The notes: a model not told the origin generated them from the sequence alone. DNA of 64,000 nucleotides from Pseudomonas pisciculturae (GCF_015461805.1 NZ_JACVZE010000001.1:992001-1056000); one strand, 5' to 3'. Positions 17,144-27,293 are shown, counted from the stretch's first letter. Program-made: numbers and translations.

Positions 17144-17776
17144 CTAGCTGTGTATGTATTCGTACACCATGGATCGAGAGACCTCTTTGATTTGTAAAGC
17201 ATCAATAGCGTTTACTAATATTGATGAGTGCATCGAATGACAAATGAGTTGAGCTACGCCGTGCGTTTCGGCGTCGTAAAATCTAAATGTTATGCTTTCA
17301 CTGCCAGCTAGTATTATTTTGAAGTCTTCCGTGGTGGTAATATCGGTTATATGGCTTAATCGCTGCCATAGTTGGTCTTCTAAGTTTTCTTGTTTTAGCA
17401 TTAAAGTTAGTGATCTGCGATAGCTCTTAAGTTTGGCAGGGTCTATTTTTTTGGGGTCTTTATTTAGGTGTTCTATTCCTGAATACACTAAGTTTTCTTC
17501 ATTTTTCTTGAATACGTCTTTTGGGGCTGAGTTGCTCCTAAAATGCTTTAGTGTTAGATATTCTTGCGTCTTGGTCCGTTGAGGAAAACTCGTGGTATAC
17601 CACGTTAATATCACCGGCCATTCACTTGTCAGCAGCGAGGCGAATAAGCGCCAGGTCGTCCAGACGCTTTGGAAATCTTGGTTGAGAAGCGAGATCGTCA
17701 AGTAATCTCCGTCATTAGTTGGATATAATTGGTCCCAAGGGTGTATGCCAGTTTGATATATGAAAACAGTGTCCAT
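17144..17776 (-). CDS. Probable cognate immunity protein to the Rhs toxin
   Basis: The 210-residue protein starts 3 bp after the Rhs stop codon, and its ribosome binding site AGGAAATAA lies in the last codons of rhs. This tight coupling is the usual toxin/immunity arrangement. The DNA is AT-rich compared with the Rhs core. I do not recognise the fold: the sequence begins MDTVFIYQTGIHPWDQLYPT and is mixed alpha/beta with no membrane segment, so a cytoplasmic inhibitor is expected. The function rests on position alone. Confidence 0.6.
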   Translation of the reverse strand: MDTVFIYQTGIHPWDQLYPTNDGDYLTISLLNQDFQSVWTTWRLFASLLTSEWPVILTWYTTSFPQRTKTQEYLTLKHFRSNSAPKDVFKKNEENLVYSGIEHLNKDPKKIDPAKLKSYRRSLTLMLKQENLEDQLWQRLSHITDITTTEDFKIILAGSESITFRFYDAETHGVAQLICHSMHSSILVNAIDALQIKEVSRSMVYEYIHS

Positions 17777-17779
17777 TGT

Positions 17780-18175
17780 TTATTTCCTGTAGTTTGTGTG
17801 GGTGTCGTCACCAATGGCTAAGGGGACTTTTAAGCGGTTGATTTTAACTTCGGTATTAAAGTGAGGCCCATGATTGCCTTTCTCATGCCCTAAAGAGTGT
17901 TCTCGGATCTCGATAACTTTATGATTTAATTCGAACGTATAGACCCTTCCTGGAGTGTATCGACCTTGGTCGGTGATGGCTTCTCGAGAAATAGCTTTGG
18001 GGTGCTGTGTCGTAGGAATTCCGCCAATTGCTTTTGCTCTTCTGAACGCTCCGTTCCTTGATAGCTTAGTATCCGAGCCTTTGGGCGGCTCAACGTCTCC
18101 CTCATTTACTTTAGCGCTTTCCTCCGGGTCTTCAGCGCGATGTTTCGGTTTACATCCATTGGAACCCGGACACTT
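17780..18175 (-). other. C-terminal toxin tail of the Rhs protein (HNH/EndoVII-like)
   Basis: The 131 residues after DPLGLN carry a SRNGAFRRAKAIGGIPTTQ block, then EIREHSLGHEKGNHGPHFN, a Glu-His ... Gly-His ... His-Phe-Asn pattern. That pattern resembles the predicted HNH/endonuclease VII toxins with conserved E and H residues (Tox-HNH-EHHH type). It would be a DNA- or RNA-cutting toxin. The family call is by eye and tentative. Confidence 0.5.
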
Positions 18176-21100
18176 GTTCAACCCAAGCGGGTCCACCCAC
18201 GCAGTAGGGTTCGGCGCGTATTTATACGCGTTGACCCCACCCGCCAACTTCACCGGGTCAGGCGTCAGGTAGCGACCGATATCCGGATTGTAGTAGCGAT
18301 GGCGGTTGTAGTGCAGCCCGTTTTCTTGGTCGAAGTACTGGCCCTGAAATCGTATTGGGTTGTCGACTTTTCCGATATCGAGCCGGCTGATTTCTCCGTA
18401 GGCACGGTAATGCGCGGACCAGACAATTTCGCCTTCGGGCGTGGTGAGCTCCTGGGGTGTGCCGAGGTGGTCGAGTTGGTAGTGGTAGGGCTTGGTTGCT
18501 TTGGGGCCGAAACCATCCAACATGACCAGTGGGCGGAAGCTGTCGGGTTCGTAGATGAAACTGCGGTGTTTATCTTTGTGGTGTTCGGCGATCAGCTTGT
18601 CGCCTTGCCAGAAAAACTCCGTGGTGATGCCGTCGACGGTTTTGCTGATGCGCCTGCCGAAAGGGTCGTAGCGGTAGCTGGCGGCTTGGCCGTTGGGTTT
18701 GGTGACGCTTATTAACCGATGTTGGCAGTCGTAGCGGTATTCGGTGACGTGCTGCGGGCCCTTGCCGCGTCGTTCACGGATCAGATTGCCGAAGGCGTCG
18801 TAGTCGTAGTGGTTGTCGCCCTGCATCAACAGACGATTGCCAGCCACGATGTCGGGGCCGGGGCGGTCTTGCATGAGCAGGTTGCTAGCCGGGTCGTAGC
18901 CGAAGCGTTCTTGCAGGTCTTGGGAATGGTCGGCGCGGGTTAGGCGGTTGAGTGGGTCGTACTGGTAGCGGTGTTCGCCCTTGCGGGTGTCGAGCAGGCG
19001 GGTGAGGTTGCTGGATTTGTCGTAGTCGTATTGGCGTTGGTAGAGGTAGTGATTTTGTTGGGTGACGGCGTGGGCGTGGAGGCGCTGTTGGTCGTCGTAG
19101 TGGTAGTGGCTGAGGAGTTGGCCTTGTTGACGTTGGTGTTCCTGGCCGGACTTGAATAGATGTGAGGTAAGCGTTGAACCGTTGAGTTCGACGGTCGCTA
19201 GGTGACCGCCTTTGGCATGATTAAAAACCACACGGTTGTTATCCGGCAGGCGCAATTTCTGAAGCTGGCCGCAGGCGTCGTAGCCATAGCGCAAGGTGCC
19301 CCAGCCTTGGTGTTCGGCGGTGAGGCGGTTTTGTTGGTCGTATTCGTAGGCTAGAAACCAGTGACTGTCATCGACGCTAAGGAGATTGCCTTGGCGGTCG
19401 TAGGAGTAGTCGACAGGCTTCCCATCTGGAAGGGTTTTTCGTACGAGACGCCCGGCGTGATCCCGCTCGTAGCGGGTGACGAGCTGACTACTGTCATCGC
19501 CATGCTCGATCTTTTCTTGCAGATTGCCGTTGAGGTCGTAGACGTAGGCGGTGCGCTGGCCATCGAATCCGGTTTCCTGTTGGATCAGGCCGTTGGCGTG
19601 ATACTGCAACCGGTAGGTTTCGCCGACTTCGTTTTCGATTTCAGTCAGCAACAACCGAACATTGTCGTATCGGTATTTAACCTGGGTGCCATCGGCATTG
19701 ATGCGACGGCTGATCAGGTGCAAACCATCCGCGTACTCGTAGCGCGTAACACGCCCGAGCTCATCACGCTCGGCGGTGATTTTTCCGTAGGGGTTGTAGC
19801 TGTATTCCCTGCAAGCACCGCCCGGCAGGACTACCCGAACCAAGCGCCCCACGCTGTCCCACTGATACTGGGTCAGCGCACCGTGCTCATCCTCACGCGC
19901 AATTTGCCGCCCAATATCGTCATAGCGATACCGCTTGATCCCACCATTGGGCAGCTGTTCTTCAGTGAGCTGTCCGCGCGCATTCCAGACCAGCCGCTGG
20001 CTACTGTTATCCGGGTACCAAACCCCAATCAGCTGCCCGTTTTTGTTGTAGGTGTAATCGGTGAAATGCCCCTCAGGATCAATCTTGCGCGTGACGTCGC
20101 CCTGATCATTACGCTCATACTTCCAAACCGCGTCACCCCGCCGTACAACCCGTACGAAGCCGTTGTCATGCTCGTAGGATGTGGGCTCGTCATCCCCGGG
20201 AAACAGCGCCACCAACCGGCCAGCGTCGTCGTACTGATACGCCGTCACCGCCCCCAGCGGGTCTTGCTCGACGGTCAGCCGACCTTTGTTATCGTAGGAC
20301 TTGAAGTGCTCAGCACCGTCCGGATCAACCCGCTGCACCAGCCTTGCTCGCTGGTCATGCACGTAGACTTCCTGACTGCCATCGGCGTTAAACACCGTGA
20401 CGCGGCCGTTGTTATCCCACACATACCGCGTGTCCATCTGCGAAAAACTGGCCCAATGCCGGACACATCGCGCCGCCTTGCCAGACCGTTCCCACGCCCA
20501 AAAGAAACTCGCCCCACCGGCCAAACCCCGTTCAAGAATGACGTGCTGGTCGTCGTAGCGATAAACCTCGCTTTCGCCTACGGCATTGGTCGCCGAAACC
20601 AACCTGCCAAGTGCGTCATAGGTGTAGGAAACAACGTTGTGCTCAGTCACCCAGACGTAGGGCTCACGACCCTTTGCCCGCTGAATCTGGTAATCCACCG
20701 CAACAATGCGACTAGACTCATAACGCAAAAACAGCGAATGCCCTACAGCGTTACCAACCCGCTCAACACGCCCCAAAACATCCCGGGAAATACGCAGCCG
20801 GTTGCCATACGCATCACTGATCGCCGTCAGCGAACCGTTAACGAAGTGGTAAAAACGTGAGGCTTGAGCCAGCACCAACTCATCCGGCTTCTCGCCCAGA
20901 TGAATCGCCGCTTCAGCCAAGCTATTGGTAATCGCAGGCCGAGAAGAAGAGGGCAAGGGCAGGGCAATCGACCGATTTTCATGATCGGTCCACACCACCG
21001 AGTCACCCACAACAGAAAGCCGATGCGCCAGCGAGTGACTCCAGCCAAACCCCAACCCGCAATCCACTTCCACGGCGCTGGTGCGGTACAACCGGGTCCA

Positions 21101-22456
21101 CTCAAACGGCAAAATCCCGTCCAGCGAACCATCGGTCAGGGTCAGCAATTCCTCCCCGGTAACCATCGACACCGGGCAGCCATCAGTGGCTGTTCTATCC
21201 GAACTTGAAGCCGCATCCCCATTCGGGTTCTTGCCCGAAGCCGGCACATCATCCACCGGCTCTTGGCGAACCAACGCCGTCCGCTGCCTACCCTTGCCCC
21301 GAACCATCGCCACCGGGTTCGAAACCAACTCATCCCCAGCTTTCAACGGCACCGCTGGAATCACCTTGGTCGGCGTCGCCGGCCCGCCAAGCAACAAGGG
21401 CTTAGCCGCCTCCACATGCGGTTCCAGGCGCGGCCCAACCAGTTGATCCGCCAGCTTCTCCAGCCACTTGCGCACTCGACCGGATTTGATATGGCCCAAC
21501 ACCTGAGCACCCAGGCGAATCTGCACGCCCATGCCCCGCGTCGCCCAGATCAGCAGCAGGTTGATCAGCACTTCCCCTGTGATCTCGCCGACCACTTCGT
21601 ACATCTGCGGTGGCGGCAGCATGCGCAACCAGGCGACCATGGCCGACAGGTAGATGAACAGCAGCGGCTCATCACTGAGCACCAACAAGCCATTGGCGAT
21701 CGCGTCCTTGCTCAGCTTCAGCAGCGCATCGAGTTCGGCCTGAGAGATGTATTGCAGCAACTTCTCGCTGTTGGCCTTGAGATCCGCCAATAGGTCATAG
21801 AGCTGCGTGACGTTGTCCCAAAGGTTGTAGAGCGCCTTGGCGATCCCACTTGAAAACGCCACGCCTTGCATCGCGCTGCGCTCCAAAGGCGTGGCGTGGG
21901 CAAAGTCTTTCCACAGCGGTTTAAACGTACTGGCCCATTCATCGCGAAGATCCGCGCCCAGCCCCTCGATCACCGACTGATAAGACGCGTACAGCGCCTT
22001 GACGTGATCCTTGGAAACGTTGGGGTAGAAGGTGATTTGGTAACGCTGGTCGCGGGTGCAGTCGTTGACTTCAAGAATGCCGCTGGGGCCGATCACGTGA
22101 TGGATCTGCGCGCCAATCGGGCTGCCGTCTGGTGCAATGCCTTGCAGCATCACGGGGGTGTTGCCGATGGGCACGAACTGCGTGCTCTCGAACATATGGA
22201 CCAGGGTCAATGAACCTTGGGTCTTGCACTGGGCGACTGTACGTTGGGACTTTTGAGAGGAGGCTGGGGCGACCAGTACGACCTCATCGCCAACCTTGAA
22301 TACCTGTTCTACCTCAAGCGCAGAGAAGCTCCAGAAGCTTTCGGCCCACTCGTCAAAGTCGTTCAGGCAGGCGCGGAAATCACGCAAGACGTTTTCAACG
22401 TCCGGCGTCTTGGCATCCATAGGGGCCAGGACCAGCCTGGCGATAACCGGGATCAA
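17780..22456 (-). CDS. Rhs/YD-repeat polymorphic toxin with HNH/EndoVII-like C-terminal tail
   Basis: The product has up to 1558 residues. Residues 1-410 are a variable N-terminal region containing hydrophobic stretches (LLFIYLSAMVAWLRML, VLINLLLIWATRGMGV). A DUF6531-type entry (DGCPVSMVTGEELL, about 425) and some twenty YD repeats (for example YRYDDIGRQIAREDEHG) follow. The RHS core ends at residues 1422-1427 with DPLGLN, and the last 131 residues are the toxin. No PAAR domain or EagR chaperone was seen, and no VgrG is nearby. The start is uncertain: the annotated codon is TTG without a Shine-Dalgarno, and an ATG exists 12 codons in (22420). The probable product is an antibacterial contact-dependent toxin delivered outside the cell. 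Confidence 0.85.
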   Translation of the reverse strand: MIPVIARLVLAPMDAKTPDVENVLRDFRACLNDFDEWAESFWSFSALEVEQVFKVGDEVVLVAPASSQKSQRTVAQCKTQGSLTLVHMFESTQFVPIGNTPVMLQGIAPDGSPIGAQIHHVIGPSGILEVNDCTRDQRYQITFYPNVSKDHVKALYASYQSVIEGLGADLRDEWASTFKPLWKDFAHATPLERSAMQGVAFSSGIAKALYNLWDNVTQLYDLLADLKANSEKLLQYISQAELDALLKLSKDAIANGLLVLSDEPLLFIYLSAMVAWLRMLPPPQMYEVVGEITGEVLINLLLIWATRGMGVQIRLGAQVLGHIKSGRVRKWLEKLADQLVGPRLEPHVEAAKPLLLGGPATPTKVIPAVPLKAGDELVSNPVAMVRGKGRQRTALVRQEPVDDVPASGKNPNGDAASSSDRTATDGCPVSMVTGEELLTLTDGSLDGILPFEWTRLYRTSAVEVDCGLGFGWSHSLAHRLSVVGDSVVWTDHENRSIALPLPSSSRPAITNSLAEAAIHLGEKPDELVLAQASRFYHFVNGSLTAISDAYGNRLRISRDVLGRVERVGNAVGHSLFLRYESSRIVAVDYQIQRAKGREPYVWVTEHNVVSYTYDALGRLVSATNAVGESEVYRYDDQHVILERGLAGGASFFWAWERSGKAARCVRHWASFSQMDTRYVWDNNGRVTVFNADGSQEVYVHDQRARLVQRVDPDGAEHFKSYDNKGRLTVEQDPLGAVTAYQYDDAGRLVALFPGDDEPTSYEHDNGFVRVVRRGDAVWKYERNDQGDVTRKIDPEGHFTDYTYNKNGQLIGVWYPDNSSQRLVWNARGQLTEEQLPNGGIKRYRYDDIGRQIAREDEHGALTQYQWDSVGRLVRVVLPGGACREYSYNPYGKITAERDELGRVTRYEYADGLHLISRRINADGTQVKYRYDNVRLLLTEIENEVGETYRLQYHANGLIQQETGFDGQRTAYVYDLNGNLQEKIEHGDDSSQLVTRYERDHAGRLVRKTLPDGKPVDYSYDRQGNLLSVDDSHWFLAYEYDQQNRLTAEHQGWGTLRYGYDACGQLQKLRLPDNNRVVFNHAKGGHLATVELNGSTLTSHLFKSGQEHQRQQGQLLSHYHYDDQQRLHAHAVTQQNHYLYQRQYDYDKSSNLTRLLDTRKGEHRYQYDPLNRLTRADHSQDLQERFGYDPASNLLMQDRPGPDIVAGNRLLMQGDNHYDYDAFGNLIRERRGKGPQHVTEYRYDCQHRLISVTKPNGQAASYRYDPFGRRISKTVDGITTEFFWQGDKLIAEHHKDKHRSFIYEPDSFRPLVMLDGFGPKATKPYHYQLDHLGTPQELTTPEGEIVWSAHYRAYGEISRLDIGKVDNPIRFQGQYFDQENGLHYNRHRYYNPDIGRYLTPDPVKLAGGVNAYKYAPNPTAWVDPLGLNKCPGSNGCKPKHRAEDPEESAKVNEGDVEPPKGSDTKLSRNGAFRRAKAIGGIPTTQHPKAISREAITDQGRYTPGRVYTFELNHKVIEIREHSLGHEKGNHGPHFNTEVKINRLKVPLAIGDDTHTNYRK

Positions 22457-22497
22457 GACATGGCCCAGGAGAACTGGGCGTCGGAAGAGAGGTGCAT
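22453..22497 (-). other. 14-codon open reading frame abutting the Rhs start
   Basis: ATG with a good Shine-Dalgarno (GAGGG, spacing about 7) begins MHLSSDAQFSWAMS, then TGA. Its stop overlaps the TTG used as the Rhs start (TTGA). It may be a translational leader that couples initiation, or the start of the original Rhs gene before a frameshift. It is a candidate only. Confidence 0.35.
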
Positions 22498-22654
22498 CGG
22501 CGGTCCCTCGCGCTGGTTGGTCAGGCGAGAGACTTTGGAGAGGTTGGTAGGGAAAAGAAGTCGGCGTTATTCGCCAGGAATATTAGGAAGTTTCACCTAA
22601 ACCGGGGATAAACCGCGCTTTGGATGTAGGGGGAGGATTACGTGGTGAAGAGTC

Positions 22655-24136
22655 CTACAGCTTCAGCTGCCCAATCGCTTTGCTTAACTCCCCAGCCAAG
22701 GTTGCTAGTTGGTTGCTGGTGGTCGCCGAATCCACCGTTTGTTGCACGGTATTTTCGGTCACATCGCGAATGCTCACTACCGCCCGGTTCATCTCTTCGG
22801 CAACATGACTTTGCTGTTCAGCGGCGACGGCGATCTGGGTGTTGCTTTCGCGCATCTGTGCCACGGCGCCAGTGATTTGCGCGAGGGCGATGCCGGCTTC
22901 CTGGGCTTGTTGCACACAGTCGTCGGCTTTGAACGAGCTTTCCTGCATGAAGTCCACGGCGTCGCGGGTGCCGGCTTGCAATGCCGAAACCATGCGGGTG
23001 ATTTCGTCAGTGGAGCTTTGCACGCGCTTGGCGAGGTTGCGCACTTCGTCAGCGACCACGGCAAACCCACGGCCCATTTCGCCGGCGCGGGCGGCTTCGA
23101 TGGCGGCGTTGAGGGCGAGCAGGTTGGTCTGTTCGGCGATGCTGTGGATCACACTCACCACACCGTTGATTTTCTGGCTGTCTTCGGCGAGTTTCTGGAT
23201 CATTTCGGCAGTCTGTTGCACGCCGGTCGACAGCCCTGCAATGGAGCGTTGCACACGGATGACTACTTCCTGACCACTGCCGGCAAGGGTGTCGGCGGTC
23301 TGGGACAGGTCGCGCGTGGCGCCGGCATGTTGGGCGATGTGGTAGACGGTGGCAGTCATTTCGTTGATGGCGGTGGCGGCCTGGTCAGTTTCGCTTTGTT
23401 GGCCGAGCATGCCGTGCTGCACGTCGTTCATGCTGTTGGCCAGGCGTGCGGCGCCATCGTCCAGCTGCTGGGCGGTGCGTGCCACGGTGCTGACCACGCG
23501 CTGGTAGCCGGCCTGCATGGCGTTGAAGGCACTGGCCATCTGGCCGACTTCATCTTTACACGCCAGGGGCACGCGGGCCGAGAGGTCGCCGGTTTTCTCC
23601 ACGTGCAACATCACGTCCTTAAGGGTGTTGAGCTGGCTGAGCAGGAAGCGGATCAGTAACTGTGAAGCGCCTAGCATCGCCAACATCAGGATGGCCACGG
23701 CCACGGCGTAATTGGCAAAACGTTCACCGAATACCTGGCTCAGGCTGGGTGCAAAAGCCAGCACCGCAACCTGTTGGCCGTCGGCGCGGGCGATCACTTC
23801 AGCGCCCATCAATGGGTTCTCGCCAAACAACGGCATGTGATTGAGTTCGACCCAACCGTTGGCATTGCTCAGGGCTGACAGATCCTGATCGTTCAGTTGT
23901 GGGGTTTGGCTGCGAGCGAAGGTGAGCCAATGCGCGTCTTGGGGCAATGCCTTGTCGGCCGGCCAGGCGCTGAGCAGGCGGCCCTGGGCTTGCGCTGAGG
24001 CTTGGGACGCATCGCTGCGCGCCTGTTGTTCGAGCTGCACGGCGTACAGCACCAGCAACAAGGTGGTGATAAAGGCGACCGCGTTGACGGCCCAAAATTT
24101 GTATTTAAGCGAGATATTGCTAAGCCAGGCACCCAT
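22655..24136 (-). CDS. Methyl-accepting chemotaxis protein
   Basis: The 493-residue protein starts [20 protein letters not shown] with a first membrane helix (about 11-33). It has a short periplasmic sensor region of about 130 residues, a second helix (about 155-180, [20 protein letters not shown]), a HAMP linker (about 180-235) and the cytoplasmic signalling domain. The hairpin tip reads [35 protein letters not shown], the highly conserved CheA/CheW-binding region. The ligand is unknown. I chose the MGAWL start because the upstream methionine has no ribosome binding site. It is upstream of, and on the same strand as, the Rhs gene, but 198 bp separate them. Confidence 0.9.
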   Translation of the reverse strand: MGAWLSNISLKYKFWAVNAVAFITTLLLVLYAVQLEQQARSDASQASAQAQGRLLSAWPADKALPQDAHWLTFARSQTPQLNDQDLSALSNANGWVELNHMPLFGENPLMGAEVIARADGQQVAVLAFAPSLSQVFGERFANYAVAVAILMLAMLGASQLLIRFLLSQLNTLKDVMLHVEKTGDLSARVPLACKDEVGQMASAFNAMQAGYQRVVSTVARTAQQLDDGAARLANSMNDVQHGMLGQQSETDQAATAINEMTATVYHIAQHAGATRDLSQTADTLAGSGQEVVIRVQRSIAGLSTGVQQTAEMIQKLAEDSQKINGVVSVIHSIAEQTNLLALNAAIEAARAGEMGRGFAVVADEVRNLAKRVQSSTDEITRMVSALQAGTRDAVDFMQESSFKADDCVQQAQEAGIALAQITGAVAQMRESNTQIAVAAEQQSHVAEEMNRAVVSIRDVTENTVQQTVDSATTSNQLATLAGELSKAIGQLKL

Positions 24137-24232
24137 GGAAGGTTTTCTCTGATAGCGGAAACAGCATTGGCAAGGTGCCATTATTGTGCCGCTACTGAGG
24201 AAGCCGGTTTTGACATGGGTCAATGCGCCGCA

Positions 24233-25039
24233 TCAATCCACGGCAGGCAACCCGAAAAACGAACGTGCGCTGGCGGTAGTGTGCTGCGCCAGGTCTTCCA
24301 TGCTTTCGTTGCGATGCAAAGCGACTTCACGCAGGACTTCGGGCAGATACGCCGGTTCGTTACGGCCATTTTTTGGCTTGGGACGCAGGGTGCGCGGCAA
24401 CAGGTAGGGCGCATCACTCTCCAGCATCAGACGGCCTCGGGGGATCTCCCTGACAAGCGGATGCAGGTGCATCCCACGGCGCTCGTCGCAGATCCAGCCG
24501 GTGATGCCAATGTGCAAGTCGAGGTCGAGGTAGCTGAACAGCGCCTGTTGCTCGCCGGTGAAGCAATGCACCACGGCGGCAGTGAGGTGGTCGCGGTAGT
24601 CCTTGAGGATCTCCAGTAGGCGCCCGTTGGCATCTCGCTCGTGCAGGAACACCGGCAGTTTCAGCTCGACGGCCAGGGCCAGGTGTTCTTCGAGGACTTT
24701 TTCCTGTTGCGGGCGCGGTGAGAAATCCCGATTGAAATCCAGCCCGCATTCGCCCACTGCACGCACGCGGCTTTCGCTGAGCAGGCTGCGCAAGCGCTGG
24801 GCGCTGTCGCCGTTCCAGTCGCTGGCAGAGTGGGGGTGGATGCCGGCCGTGCTGGACAGGCGCTGGCCGCTTTCATCGAAGTTTACGCAAAGTTCCAGGG
24901 CCTGTTCGCTGCCCTCGACGCTGGTGCCGGTGAGCACCAATTGTTGCACGCCGGCAGCATAGGCTCGGTCGAGAACGGCTTGGTGTTTCTCGGCGAAACT
25001 GGGGTTGGTCAGGTTGACGCCGATATCAATGAGTTGCAT
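24233..25039 (-). CDS. tatD: TatD family 3'-5' exonuclease / DNase
   Basis: The 268-residue TIM-barrel metal hydrolase begins [15 protein letters not shown]. That replaces the DTHCHL found in other TatD relatives and matches E. coli TatD itself. Metal ligands appear in [26 protein letters not shown] and [10 protein letters not shown]. The enzyme degrades DNA with 3'-5' exonuclease activity and is implicated in repair of oxidised DNA and in RNA quality control. It is 97 bp upstream of the chemoreceptor gene, same strand, and divergent from the MltF-like gene. The length is typical. Confidence 0.92.
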   Translation of the reverse strand: MQLIDIGVNLTNPSFAEKHQAVLDRAYAAGVQQLVLTGTSVEGSEQALELCVNFDESGQRLSSTAGIHPHSASDWNGDSAQRLRSLLSESRVRAVGECGLDFNRDFSPRPQQEKVLEEHLALAVELKLPVFLHERDANGRLLEILKDYRDHLTAAVVHCFTGEQQALFSYLDLDLHIGITGWICDERRGMHLHPLVREIPRGRLMLESDAPYLLPRTLRPKPKNGRNEPAYLPEVLREVALHRNESMEDLAQHTTASARSFFGLPAVD

Positions 25040-25275
25040 GGTGCTACCTCCGCCTGCGGCCGGAAAGCATATCAGAGCTGTAGATTTATAAGAAAATCGA
25101 AGAACTACAACGAGTTATCGCTGTCTTTGAACGTCGCAAGTTCATTGTGGTTGGCTGAACGCCTTGCCCTGTGCCACGGTTGCGCGCAAAGCCTGCGCAT
25201 TAAGCGCTCTGTTTCTGACCCCCATCGTCTCGTTTTTCGCGAGGACGTTGGCCAGTATTCTTTTCCGGAGAGCGG

Positions 25276-26697
25276 ATGATCCGACCCTCGGCGTTGCTTG
25301 TGTTGTGCCTGACGTTACTGCTGCCCATCGCGGCGGTCGCGCGTCTGGACGGGCCGCTGGAAGTGACCAAGCCCGGCAAGGTCCGCGACTTGGCGGAAAT
25401 CCGCTCCAGCCGTACCCTGCGGGTTTTGGTCAACCAGAGCCGTAACAGTTCCGGCGAGGTGCAAGGCCAGGCTATCGGTGTCGAGTACCATCGCCTGCGC
25501 GCCTTTGAGCAATACCTCAATGGCCATGCCCGCGATGGCCAGGCGATCAGCCTCAAAATCATTCCCAAGGCCAAGGATCAACTGCTCGGCGCCCTGGCCC
25601 GTGGCGAAGGCGATCTGGTGGCCCCCGGTGAATTACTGGACGTGAAGGCTGCGCACAAAATCAGCGCGAGTGACCCGATTGCCAGCGATATACCGTTGTG
25701 GCTGGTGGGCGTGAAAGGCGAGCGTCGCTTTACCAAGTTGGAGCAACTCTCTGGCCGCACCCTGGCGCTGACCACTGGCAGCGCGGCGGCGGACGCCATC
25801 AGCCAGGTCAACCAGAAGCTGGCGCTGCACAAGCAGCCGCCGGTGAAAGTGGAGTGGGTTGACCCGACCCTGGCCGTCGAAGACGTGCTGGAGATGGTCC
25901 AAGCCGGTATCTTTCACCTGACCATTGTCGAGAAGCCAATTGCCGAGCGCTGGTCGAAGATCCTGCCCAAGTTGCGTTTCGACAAGCAGGTGGTGATCAA
26001 CGAACCGGGCGACGAGTATTGGTTTGTGCGCCAGGACGCCTCGATGCTGCGGGCGAGCATTGATCGATTTCTCAAGACTTATCGAACCCCATCCGACCAG
26101 GATGTGGCATTCCAGCGTATCTACCGACGCCTCTATCAAGTGCGTAACCCGCTCGCCCGCGTCGATCGCCAACGTCTGGAAAAACTACGGCCTGTGCTGC
26201 AAAAGCACGCGCGCGAGCAGGGTATGGACTGGCTGAACCTGGCCGCACTGGCCTTCAAGGAGTCCGCGCTGGACCCCAGCGCCCGCAACAGCGGTGGCCC
26301 CACGGGGCTCATGCAGATAACGCCGTCGGCGGCGCAGCGGGTGGGTGTCAACAACATCGAAAGTCTCGATAGCAATGTGCAGGCGGGTGCGCGTTACCTG
26401 GCGATGATCCGTCGCAAGTTCTTTGCCAGCCCCAAGCTCAACGAGCGTGAACGCATGGCCTTTGTGCTGGCCGCTTACAACATGGGGCCGGAGCGCGTGC
26501 AGGGCATGCGCACCGAGGCCAAACGCCGGGGGCTCAACCCCAACCAGTGGTTCTTCCAGGTGGAGCGCATTGCCATGGAGCAGGTGGGGATGGGCGGCGT
26601 CAGCTATGTTAATAGTGTCAACAAGTACTACTTGGCGTTTGATCGGGAGCGGGAGTCCCTGGAGCCGCCAGCGCCGAAAATTGCCTTACGCCAATAA
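25276..26697 (+). CDS. MltF-like membrane-bound lytic murein transglycosylase
   Basis: The 473-residue protein has a signal peptide (residues 1-22). Next come a periplasmic solute-binding-like domain (about 45-275) and a goose-type lysozyme/SLT domain (about 300-470) with AFKESALDPSARNSGGPTG, in which Glu329 is the catalytic residue, and LMQITPSAA plus AAYNMGPERV. MltF proteins cleave the glycan backbone to anhydromuropeptides, with the solute-binding part thought to regulate activity. No lipobox cysteine follows the signal peptide, so it may be soluble in the periplasm. The ATG follows GGAGAGCGG. Confidence 0.85.
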   Translation: MIRPSALLVLCLTLLLPIAAVARLDGPLEVTKPGKVRDLAEIRSSRTLRVLVNQSRNSSGEVQGQAIGVEYHRLRAFEQYLNGHARDGQAISLKIIPKAKDQLLGALARGEGDLVAPGELLDVKAAHKISASDPIASDIPLWLVGVKGERRFTKLEQLSGRTLALTTGSAAADAISQVNQKLALHKQPPVKVEWVDPTLAVEDVLEMVQAGIFHLTIVEKPIAERWSKILPKLRFDKQVVINEPGDEYWFVRQDASMLRASIDRFLKTYRTPSDQDVAFQRIYRRLYQVRNPLARVDRQRLEKLRPVLQKHAREQGMDWLNLAALAFKESALDPSARNSGGPTGLMQITPSAAQRVGVNNIESLDSNVQAGARYLAMIRRKFFASPKLNERERMAFVLAAYNMGPERVQGMRTEAKRRGLNPNQWFFQVERIAMEQVGMGGVSYVNSVNKYYLAFDRERESLEPPAPKIALRQ

Positions 26698-26800
26698 TCG
26701 ATTTTATCGATGTTAATTAGGCATTTTTTCGGCTTTTATCATTCTTTAATCTGATTAATATAGCGGCCAACCAACCCCTACTTTGAAAAGGATTATCACC

Positions 26801-27235
26801 ATGAGCCCACTGATCAAAAGCATCCTGTCCACCCGCGCCGGTTACGGCCTGACCATCCTGCGTATTGTGGTTGGCATCATCTTCGCCGCCCACGGTTCGC
26901 AAAAACTATTTGGCTGGTTTGGTGGCTACGGCCTGGCCGGCACTGCCCAGTGGATGGAAAGCATCGGCCTTGCGCCAGGTACCTTGATGGCGCTGCTGTC
27001 GGGTGGCACCGAGTTCTTCGCCGGCCTGGCACTGATCATCGGCTTGCTGGTTCGCCCTGCGGCACTGGGCCTGGCCATCCTGTCGGTGGTAGCGATTTTC
27101 TCGGTGCATATCCACAACGGTCTGTTCATGGCCAATAACGGTTATGAGTTCGCACTGGCCTTGCTGGCCGGCTCGCTGGCGGTGCTGCTCGAAGGTGCCG
27201 GCAAGCTGTCGGCTGATCGCGCCATCGCTAACTGA
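26801..27235 (+). CDS. DoxX family membrane protein
   Basis: The 144-residue protein has four transmembrane helices and the DoxX signature AAHGSQKLFGWFGGYGLAG at about residues 29-47. DoxX proteins occur with redox enzymes and are proposed to take part in thiol or oxidative stress handling, but the reaction here is unknown. I chose the ATG at 26801, preceded by AAAGGAT, rather than the TTG at 26783. It ends with a strong terminator at 27255-27279. The upstream 100 bp is AT-rich and likely holds its promoter. Confidence 0.85.
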   Translation: MSPLIKSILSTRAGYGLTILRIVVGIIFAAHGSQKLFGWFGGYGLAGTAQWMESIGLAPGTLMALLSGGTEFFAGLALIIGLLVRPAALGLAILSVVAIFSVHIHNGLFMANNGYEFALALLAGSLAVLLEGAGKLSADRAIAN

Positions 27236-27254
27236 TTACCCGTAGAACCTTCAA

Positions 27255-27279
27255 GAGGCCCGCCATGTGCGGGCCTTTT
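27255..27279 (+). terminator. Terminator of the DoxX gene
   Basis: AGGCCCGC and GCGGGCCT form an 8-bp stem around a five-base loop, followed by TTTT. It lies 19 bp after the DoxX stop codon. Confidence 0.8.
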
Positions 27280-27293
27280 GCTGCTCGGGATTC

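Noticed and set aside
16984..17205. 73-residue minus-strand frame between the immunity-like genes
   Set aside because: Overlaps both neighbours and lacks a ribosome site; noted only as a possible remnant.
19361..20860. 499-residue plus-strand open frame inside rhs
   Set aside because: Antisense shadow of the YD-repeat region; its repeating pattern mirrors the repeats on the other strand.
22709..23659. 316-residue plus-strand open frame antisense to the chemoreceptor
   Set aside because: Low-complexity Gly/His-rich translation with no match, fully covered by the receptor gene.
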